From: Clostridia bacterium
GTDB lineage: Bacteria; Bacillota; Clostridia; Oscillospirales; SIG627
Length of the DNA stretch: 64,000 bases
Direction of reading: 5' to 3'
NCBI GenBank assembly: GCA_017517325.1
Contig: JAFWZW010000003.1
Span: 20,953 to 84,952, forward strand
A model generated the notes under the pieces. The model ran no database searches. It saw only the letters and a program-made list of their open reading frames with translations, and was not told the DNA's origin. Each line of letters begins with the position of its first letter. The first letter of the stretch is position 1. Positions 58,584-64,000 of this stretch are shown here, piece after piece. A program made the translations under genes and the position numbers.

Positions 58584-60731
58584 TTATTTTTCCGCACGGT
58601 AGCCCTTGCGGAACACGAGATAGAAAAGTGCCGCCAAAACCAGTACTGCCGCCACCGTAAAGATGCTGAAGGGGGTTTCTCCCAGAACGACGCCCACCAG
58701 CTGGTAGACGATCAGGGAGATGGCATAAGCAAAGGCGCACATATAGCCGACGGTGATCCAAGTCCACTTTGCATTTCCCATTTCACGCTTAATGGCACCG
58801 ATGGCCGCAAAGCAGGGGGCACAAAGGAGATTGAAGATCATAAAGCTGTAGGCACGAACGGGGCCGAAATCCGCACGGATCATTTCCCAGATCTCGTTGC
58901 CGGTTTCGCTGATCTCGCCGCCGAAATTGTAAAGAGTACCGAAGGTCATAACCACCTCTTCCTTTGCAATGAGACCCGTAGCGGTGGCAACGGTGGCCTT
59001 CCATGCCATATCCCCTACCCATCCCAAAGGATAGAAGATCCAGGAGAAGAAGCGGCCCACGTAAGCAAGGAGAGACTCGTTGCTGTTTTCAACGGCTCCG
59101 AAGCCGCCGTTTACAAAGCCGTAGGTCTTCAGGAACCAGAGAACGATGGAGCTTAACAGAACGATGGTGGTGGCACGCTTTACAAAATCCCAACCGCGGT
59201 CCAAAGTGGTGCGGGTAACGTTGCGCGCGGAAGGAAGGTGGTAGGCGGGAAGCTCCATAACGAAGGGGGCGGGCTTTCCCGAAAAGGTTTTAAATTTCTT
59301 CAAGATCACACCTGAGATCACCACAGCCAGAACGCCGATAAAGAAGGCGGAAAGGGCAACCAACGGAGAATTTCCGAAGACAGCACCTGCAAAGAGACCG
59401 ATGATAGGCATTTTCGCCCCGCAAGGAATAAAGCCCGTGGTCATAACGGTGATCTTTCGATCCGTTTCCTGCTCAATGGTACGGCTGGCAAGAATGCCGG
59501 GAACGCCGCAGCCGGTGGCAACCAGCATCGGAATAATGGATTTGCCGGAGAGACCGAATTTACGGAGGATGCGATCCATGATAAAGGCCACGCGGGACAT
59601 ATAACCCACATCCTCCAAAAGAGAAAGGAGCAGAGAGAGCACCAGGATCTGGGGTACGAAACCCAAAACAGCACCCACGCCCGCAACGATGCCGTCCATC
59701 ACGAGGCCGTAAAGCCAGCCGCTGACACCAAGGCTCGTCAGGATCCAATCAAAGATGCCGGGGATCCACTCACCAAAAAGCACGTCGTTTGCCCATTCGG
59801 TACCCATAGTTCCGATAGAAAAGGGGAACGAGCCCATGGCAATGGCATACATCAAAAACATAATGCCCGCAAAAATAGGCAGTGCAAGGATACGGTTGGT
59901 AACGATGCGATCCACCCGATCGGAAACGGAAAGCTTCTTGGGGTTCCGCTTTTTTGCCACCTTGGCGGTAAGACTTGTAATGAACACGTAGCGGTCGTTG
60001 GCGATGATGCTTTCCGCATCGTCATCCATTACTTTTTCCACGTGAGAAATATCTTTTTCGATATGTTCAAGAACGGCGGGGTCAAGCTTCAGATCCTTTA
60101 CGACCTTTTCATCCCGCTCAAAGATCTTGACGGCATACCAGCGCTGTCTTTCCTCCGGGAGATGATGTACGGTGGCTTCCTCAATGTGGGCAATGGCGTG
60201 CTCCACTTCACCGGAAAAGATGTGAAGATGGGAGGCTCTCTTTTCACTTGCCGCAAGAATGGCCGCCTGTGCTACCTCTTCCATTCCCTCCCCCTTTAGG
60301 GCGGAGATCTCATAGATGGGACAGGAAAGAGCCTTGGAAAGAGCAGCGATATCGATCTTTCCCCCGGATTTGCGGACGATATCCATCATATTGATGGCAA
60401 TGACCACGGGGATCCCCAGCTCCATCAGCTGGGTAGTAAGATAGAGGTTGCGCTCCAGATTGGTGCCGTCAACGATGTTCAGGATCACCTCAGGTCTTTC
60501 CTCCACCAAATAATTGCGGGCAACCACCTCTTCCATAGTGTAAGGAGAAAGGGAATAGATGCCGGGAAGGTCTACCACCTCAACGTCTTTATGCTTTTTT
60601 ACGCTACCGCTTTTCTTCTCCACGGTAACACCCGGCCAGTTACCCACGTACTGGTTGGATCCGGTCAATGCGTTAAACAGCGTTGTTTTACCGCAGTTTG
60701 GGTTTCCGGCAAGGGCAATGCGAATACTCAT
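58584..60731 (-). CDS. feoB: Ferrous iron transporter FeoB
   Basis: A 715-residue Fe(II) permease. The N-terminal G-protein domain has G1 GNPNCGKT (9-16), the G2 region with GVTVEKKSG, G3 VVDLPGIYSL and G4 INMMD. A helical GDI-like segment leads to two Gate motifs in a membrane domain of about 8-10 helices, including GYMSRVAFIMDRILRKFGLSGKSIIPMLVATGCGVPGI. The Cys in GCGVPG and in PCGAKMP line the supposed pore. FeoA precedes it. Regulation is probably by an iron-dependent repressor at sites in front of feoA and feoB. Confidence 0.96.
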   Translation of the reverse strand: MSIRIALAGNPNCGKTTLFNALTGSNQYVGNWPGVTVEKKSGSVKKHKDVEVVDLPGIYSLSPYTMEEVVARNYLVEERPEVILNIVDGTNLERNLYLTTQLMELGIPVVIAINMMDIVRKSGGKIDIAALSKALSCPIYEISALKGEGMEEVAQAAILAASEKRASHLHIFSGEVEHAIAHIEEATVHHLPEERQRWYAVKIFERDEKVVKDLKLDPAVLEHIEKDISHVEKVMDDDAESIIANDRYVFITSLTAKVAKKRNPKKLSVSDRVDRIVTNRILALPIFAGIMFLMYAIAMGSFPFSIGTMGTEWANDVLFGEWIPGIFDWILTSLGVSGWLYGLVMDGIVAGVGAVLGFVPQILVLSLLLSLLEDVGYMSRVAFIMDRILRKFGLSGKSIIPMLVATGCGVPGILASRTIEQETDRKITVMTTGFIPCGAKMPIIGLFAGAVFGNSPLVALSAFFIGVLAVVISGVILKKFKTFSGKPAPFVMELPAYHLPSARNVTRTTLDRGWDFVKRATTIVLLSSIVLWFLKTYGFVNGGFGAVENSNESLLAYVGRFFSWIFYPLGWVGDMAWKATVATATGLIAKEEVVMTFGTLYNFGGEISETGNEIWEMIRADFGPVRAYSFMIFNLLCAPCFAAIGAIKREMGNAKWTWITVGYMCAFAYAISLIVYQLVGVVLGETPFSIFTVAAVLVLAALFYLVFRKGYRAEK

Positions 60732-60753
60732 AGGTCTAATCCTTTCTGTTTTG

Positions 60754-60771
60754 AATTAGCAAAGGCTAACT
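60754..60771. promoter_or_regulatory. Operator-like inverted repeat between feoA and feoB
   Basis: Minus-strand AGTTAG-N6-CTAATT; the arms are the same as those of the site before feoA (61039-61056), except for one base, and the spacer is also 6 bp. Confidence 0.6.
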
Positions 60772-60790
60772 CAAGGGTAAAAAAATATTC

Positions 60791-61012
60791 TTATTCGATC
60801 TCGATCATTTGGGCATCGTGCTTACGCAGGCTCAATTCATACCCGCGAACACAGATCTCAATAGGGTCACCCAAGGGTGCAACCTTACGCACGTAAACCT
60901 CCACGCCACGGGTAATGCCCATGTCCATAATACGGCGTTTTACTGCGCCTTCACCGTGAAGTTTTACCACCTTGGCGGTCTTCCCCACTTTCAAATCCTT
61001 CAGGGTTTTCAA
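60791..61012 (-). CDS. feoA: Ferrous iron transport protein FeoA
   Basis: A 73-residue SH3-like protein. It begins MKTLKDLKVGKTAKVVKLHGEG and contains RRIMDMGITRGVEVYVRKVAPLGDPIEICVRGYELSLR, the full FeoA pattern. It supports FeoB-mediated ferrous iron uptake. GGAG precedes the ATG. It is the first gene of the feo operon, 59 bp before feoB, with its promoter and an operator just upstream. Confidence 0.95.
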   Translation of the reverse strand: MKTLKDLKVGKTAKVVKLHGEGAVKRRIMDMGITRGVEVYVRKVAPLGDPIEICVRGYELSLRKHDAQMIEIE

Positions 61013-61038
61013 GACGTTCTCCTTTCCGTTGCTCTAAC

Positions 61039-61093
61039 AGTTAGCGCCCACTAACTACAGTGGTAGTATACACAAAAAAGCAGTTATTGTCAA
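61039..61093 (-). promoter_or_regulatory. feo operon promoter with downstream operator
   Basis: On the minus strand, perfect TTGACA (61093-61088), 17 bp, TATACT (61070-61065), then the inverted repeat AGTTAG-N6-CTAACT (61056-61039) near the transcription start. Position fits a repressor; an iron-dependent DtxR/MntR-like factor is inferred from gene context. Confidence 0.75.
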
Positions 61094-61557
61094 GGGTTTT
61101 TTGACGAAAAATCAACTTTTTCTTTCTCCATAGGCGTATAGGAAAGCCCCTCCTCCACCCTTCCGGGAGCGGTGATAACGTATCCCCTTTTCTCATAAAA
61201 AGAAACGGCTCCGTCGGAAGCGTTGAGAGTAATGCGTTCCGCTTTGACTCTATCCTCAATATATGCAAGCAGTCGGGAGCCGATTCCCTTTCCTGCGTAT
61301 TCGGGCAACACGTAAAGAAGGAGAATATGCCCTTTTCCCTTAAGCGCCCCCACGGCGACCAGCTCAGCCTCATAAGCTCCGAAGAGACAAATAGAGCCGT
61401 CAAAGCAATTCATAAATAAGGAGGGCGGCTCCGTCAGATCGCGGAAGCGCTCCATTCCTTCCATCGAACAGGTATTCTTTTCTGCGTGGTAAAAGCTTTT
61501 CCAAAGCACGCGGGATGCCGCGGACAGTTCATCAAAGCCGATTTCCCGAATTTCCAT
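61090..61557 (-). CDS. GNAT-family N-acetyltransferase
   Basis: A 155-residue acetyltransferase. The acetyl-CoA site is ILLLYVLPEYAGKGIGSRLLAYIED (Q/RxxGxG/A form), and the last strand is ITLNASDGAVSFYEKRGYV. The start is ATG 61557, with AGAGGTG upstream; the ATG at 61605 lacks one. It ends inside the -35 box of the feo promoter. The substrate, a small amine or protein N-terminus, cannot be inferred. Confidence 0.9.
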   Translation of the reverse strand: MEIREIGFDELSAASRVLWKSFYHAEKNTCSMEGMERFRDLTEPPSLFMNCFDGSICLFGAYEAELVAVGALKGKGHILLLYVLPEYAGKGIGSRLLAYIEDRVKAERITLNASDGAVSFYEKRGYVITAPGRVEEGLSYTPMEKEKVDFSSKNP

Positions 61558-61633
61558 TATATCACCTCTTATTCTATGGTAAACAACGATGACCCCTTTT
61601 GTCAAGAAAATGCGGAAAAATGCGAAAAAACTC

Positions 61634-61662
61634 TTGAAAGATCACAGATTTTGCAGTATACT
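61634..61662 (+). promoter_or_regulatory. Promoter of guaA
   Basis: TTGAAA (61634-61639) and TATACT (61657-61662), 17-bp spacer. Confidence 0.75.
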
Positions 61663-61705
61663 GTTCAGTATCAAAAACCTATCGAATATTCTCAGGAGGA
61701 ATACC

Positions 61706-62707
61706 ATGAATCAGAACATGCGTCCCGAAGATATGAAACGGATCACCACCAAAGAGTTGGCCGATGCCTTCATTGAAGAGCAGGTCAAGCTGGTACGTCA
61801 GCAGGTTGGTGACAAAAAAGTTCTTCTTGCCCTTTCCGGCGGTGTTGACTCTTCCGTTGTTGCCGCTCTTTTGATCAAAGCCATCGGTAAACAGCTGGTT
61901 TGTGTTCACGTAAACCACGGCCTTATGCGCAAAGGCGAAAGCGAGCAGGTAATCGAAGTGTTCGGCAAAGAATTGGATGCCAATCTGGTTTACGTTGATG
62001 CCACCGACCGTTTCCTGGATCTTCTCAAGGGCGAAGCAGACCCCGAAAAGAAGCGCAAGATCATCGGCGGCGAATTTATCAAGGTGTTTGATGAGGAAGC
62101 AGCAAAGCTTGAAGGAATCGAATTTCTCGCTCAGGGTACCATTTACCCCGATATTTTGGAAAGCATCAAGGCAAAAGAAAGCGGTAAGCCCGTAAAATCC
62201 CATCATAACGTAGGCGGTCTGCCTGAAGATATGAAAATGGAGCTGGTCGAGCCCGTTAAGCTTCTCTTTAAGGACGAAGTACGCGTGGTTGGCGAAGCGC
62301 TGGGTCTTCCCCACGCTATGGTTTACCGTCAGCCCTTCCCCGGCCCCGGTCTGGGCGTGCGTTGCCTGGGTGCCATCACCCGTGACAGACTGGCTGCCCT
62401 TCGAGAAGCAGACGCCATTCTCCGCGAAGAATTTGATATTTGCGGCCTTGCAGAAAAGGTTTGGCAGTACTTCATTGCCATTCCCGATATGAAGAGCGTT
62501 GGCGTTCGCAACGAAATGCGCTACGAGGGCTGGCCCGCCATCATCCGCGCCGTCAATACCACCGATGCCATGACCGCCACCATCGAAGAGATCCCCTACG
62601 CCGTGCTCCACAAGATCACCCAGCGCATTACAAACGAAGTCGAAGGTATCAACCGCGTTCTCCTCGACCTCACCCCCAAGCCCACCGGCACCATCGAATG
62701 GGAATAA
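61706..62707 (+). CDS. guaA: GMP synthase ATPPase subunit (no glutaminase domain)
   Basis: A 333-residue protein covering only the ATP-pyrophosphatase and dimerisation domains of GMP synthase, which converts XMP to GMP. The P-loop SGGVDSS (44-50), VNHGLMRKGE, the FPGPGLGVRCLG loop and the C-terminal GTIEWE are all intact. The N-terminal class I glutamine amidotransferase domain (about 200 residues in the usual 510-520-residue enzyme) is absent, and no separate glutaminase gene is adjacent. GGAGGA precedes the ATG. Ammonia would come from a separate GuaA-A subunit, as in archaea, or directly. It is not truncated: promoter and start codon are normal. Confidence 0.93.
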   Translation: MNQNMRPEDMKRITTKELADAFIEEQVKLVRQQVGDKKVLLALSGGVDSSVVAALLIKAIGKQLVCVHVNHGLMRKGESEQVIEVFGKELDANLVYVDATDRFLDLLKGEADPEKKRKIIGGEFIKVFDEEAAKLEGIEFLAQGTIYPDILESIKAKESGKPVKSHHNVGGLPEDMKMELVEPVKLLFKDEVRVVGEALGLPHAMVYRQPFPGPGLGVRCLGAITRDRLAALREADAILREEFDICGLAEKVWQYFIAIPDMKSVGVRNEMRYEGWPAIIRAVNTTDAMTATIEEIPYAVLHKITQRITNEVEGINRVLLDLTPKPTGTIEWE

Positions 62708-62805
62708 TACCAAAAACGCTGAAAGCCCGCATAAATACTGGGTTTTTGAGGTTTGAAAAAGCCTCGTGACAACGTTTTGACAACAATTTCAGATTATCCA
62801 TAAAT

Positions 62806-62850
62806 AAAGAGCTAACAGATTTTTGTTACAAAGTCTGTTAGCTCTTTTTT
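62806..62850. terminator. Terminator between guaA and the following convergent genes
   Basis: AAAGAGCTAACAGA and TCTGTTAGCTCTTT, a 14-bp stem with a long AT-rich loop and T6 tail. The stretch 62708-62805 holds no gene; it contains GACAACGTTTTGACAAC. Confidence 0.85.
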
Positions 62851-62854
62851 GTTA

Positions 62855-63706
62855 TTATAATGCTTCTTCTGCAAAGCACTTTATTTCAATCTTGCTTGCA
62901 TTTTCTCTATGAGCTTGGCGGTACGTTTCAATATTTGCTTCTAACCTAGGTAATTGGTCTTTGGTAGTGACGAGTACAGCTATACATCTAAAATTGCGAT
63001 GAGCTATTGTTTCGTAGTTGATACCTGCGTCGTAAAAATTATCTAGGAAATCATATAGGCGTCTTGCGATACCTGCTGCGGTACTCCAATACTTTATTTC
63101 AACGATTAGATCAATATTGTCTCGCTGTGATACACCAATAAAATCGTATTTATGCTTTCCAATTCCAATGTTGCGCTTGAAACTATATCGTCTTCCATAC
63201 ATCTTTGTGAAGTAATTGAAGCACATTTCTTCAATTTCAATATATTTTTTCATTCGGCTTAAATGACTATCCACAGGTGCATTTTCAACATTGGTAGATT
63301 CAGTAGGAGTATCCTCTTTTGTCTCAGCTTCGATTTTCTCTGTTACTTCTTTGTTGTTCATTTCTAAAACCGCAAGTGACTGCAGCGTGGTTTCGGCATC
63401 AAGCTTTTTATCAAGGTTTTTTTGAACGCCAACCCACTTACATATACCGAATATAAGCAGAAAAATTCCCAGGAGAATTAAAGCGGCGGCAACCCACGGA
63501 AAAACGACAACAAAATAGGAAGCTAATTGTTCACGCTGCTGAACCATTTGCAACGAAAAAGCAGAAAGAGCATCGAAGTCAACTTGGCTTATCAGTATCA
63601 ATTCCGAATTGAACAAAAAAACGAGAACGGCAACTGGTAGTACGATAAGTACGATTCCAAGAGAGACGAGAAATTTATATAGATTATCATATTCTAGATT
63701 ACTCAT
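62855..63706 (-). CDS. Membrane protein with PD-(D/E)XK nuclease-like C-terminal domain
   Basis: A 283-residue protein. Two hydrophobic segments (about 12-32 and 64-90) anchor the N-terminus. A coiled, Glu/Thr-rich linker (100-145) leads to a C-terminal domain with YSFKRNIGIGKHKYDFIGVSQRDNIDLIVEIKYW. The Asp in KYDFIG and the Glu-x-Lys of VEIKYW form the core of a PD-(D/E)XK nuclease fold, like restriction-endonuclease-type proteins. No close family is recognised. Base use is AT-richer than the genes before it. It overlaps the preceding gene by 4 bp. A defence role is possible but unsupported beyond the fold. Confidence 0.65.
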   Translation of the reverse strand: MSNLEYDNLYKFLVSLGIVLIVLPVAVLVFLFNSELILISQVDFDALSAFSLQMVQQREQLASYFVVVFPWVAAALILLGIFLLIFGICKWVGVQKNLDKKLDAETTLQSLAVLEMNNKEVTEKIEAETKEDTPTESTNVENAPVDSHLSRMKKYIEIEEMCFNYFTKMYGRRYSFKRNIGIGKHKYDFIGVSQRDNIDLIVEIKYWSTAAGIARRLYDFLDNFYDAGINYETIAHRNFRCIAVLVTTKDQLPRLEANIETYRQAHRENASKIEIKCFAEEAL

Positions 63707-64000
63707 AAGACATCCTCTTGTTTCTTAGAATTACGAAGTTCGTCAAGAGCATCCCTTGTGCGCTGTGCCTCTACTTCGGGATATGTATAACGCCAACGAT
63801 CATATTCCTCTTTGCTAATTTCACCATTGCGGTACTTCTCTGCTTCTTTCTGCCAAGAAGTAAAACGCTCAAGCAAAGAAATGTAAGATGTTCCTCTGTT
63901 TTTATCAAGGCGAATACAAACCTCGTCATCGAGCTTGTCAATCTTCAAGCCGTAAATGTCCTCTAACGCAAAGAGCGTATGCATAAAGCCGAGATCCGTA
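63703..64000 (-). CDS. Hypothetical protein, C-terminal part (runs off window)
   Basis: The frame is open from 63703 to the end of the window, so only the last ~98 residues are seen; an internal ATG at 63984 has no good ribosome site. The tail ERFTSWQKEAEKYRNGEISKEEYDRWRYTYPEVEAQRTRDALDEL is helical and charged. An EEYDRWRYTYPE-type ending is reminiscent of the C-terminal ends of some recombinase or mobilisation proteins of Firmicutes, but this is a weak impression. It overlaps the PD-(D/E)XK gene by 4 bp. Confidence 0.5.
   Translation of the reverse strand, partial: TDLGFMHTLFALEDIYGLKIDKLDDEVCIRLDKNRGTSYISLLERFTSWQKEAEKYRNGEISKEEYDRWRYTYPEVEAQRTRDALDELRNSKKQEDVL

Noticed and set aside
60754-61056. 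Classical 19-bp DtxR/IdeR box
   Set aside because: The half-sites resemble it but the N6 spacing does not fit the consensus, so only a generic iron-regulated operator is proposed.
61679-62713. 344-aa minus-strand ORF opposite guaA
   Set aside because: Complementary shadow of guaA with no motif; guaA is certain.

Overview
The window comes from the chromosome of a low-to-mid-GC anaerobic member of the Clostridia (Firmicutes), most likely an uncultured gut-type Oscillospirales or Christensenellales relative. The evidence is a SCIFF peptide with its radical SAM maturase, GerW/YtfJ and other spore-former genes, a ClpE-type unfoldase, ECF transporter genes next to truA, strong Shine-Dalgarno sites, and sigma-A promoters that nearly all have 17-bp spacers. 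The genus cannot be fixed from this sequence.

Layout. 1-1.4 kb: a truncated FAD-dependent dehydrogenase, tRNA-Leu(UAG), a tRNA-adjacent repeat element carrying copies of the tRNA 3' end, and an array of small palindromes. 1.5-5.6 kb: single genes (degenerate GDPD, permuted papain-like protein, MnmM, nitroreductase, YhcH, SfsA). 5.7-8.7 kb: SCIFF precursor, maturase and a PLP decarboxylase. 8.7-11.7 kb: aspartase, 3-methyladenine glycosylase, a 51-aa ORF and tmRNA. 11.7-21.5 kb: a 12-gene minus-strand operon (DUF3048, argS, yebC, a TrmH methylase, an M50 protease, scpA, scpB, DUF2953, ytfJ, dacF, rluB and a His/Cys-tailed protein). 21.6-23.3 kb: an orphan peptide-binding lipoprotein.

23.5-39.1 kb is a 16-gene minus-strand run: ruvCAB, a methylase, the ECF energizing module, truA, DUF5711, cvpA, pgsA, a ClpE-like unfoldase, a P-type ATPase homologue whose catalytic motifs are all altered, DUF1858, trmK and a Nif3-like gene. 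39.3-42.5 kb: an MFS transporter, a second, intact GDPD and fructose-bisphosphate aldolase.

The accessory part starts at 42.5 kb. The first block (42.5-47.6 kb) is an unsaturated-uronate catabolic operon with a divergent AraC regulator: BNR-4 propeller (candidate lyase), SDR, KdgF-type cupin, RpiB-family isomerase and a TIM-barrel protein. The second (47.6-56.1 kb) is an adhesin locus: a two-HTH regulator with four 24-bp repeats in its leader, a Cys-rich small protein, and a 2177-aa surface protein with VWA, pilin-type and DUF11 domains and a non-canonical GPQTG sorting signal. A GH4 glycosidase with an AraC regulator, and a feoA-feoB-Cys-rich Feo operon with two matching operators, follow. 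The window ends with a GMP synthase that has only the ATPPase domain. Immediately downstream is an AT-richer segment with a membrane-anchored PD-(D/E)XK-like protein, possibly the edge of an island inserted beside guaA.

The strongest leads are the pseudo-ATPase encoded in an overlapping gene pair with the ClpE-like unfoldase, the tRNA-adjacent element plus palindrome array, the seven-cysteine SCIFF, the 24-bp leader repeats of the adhesin-locus regulator, and the paired feo operators.
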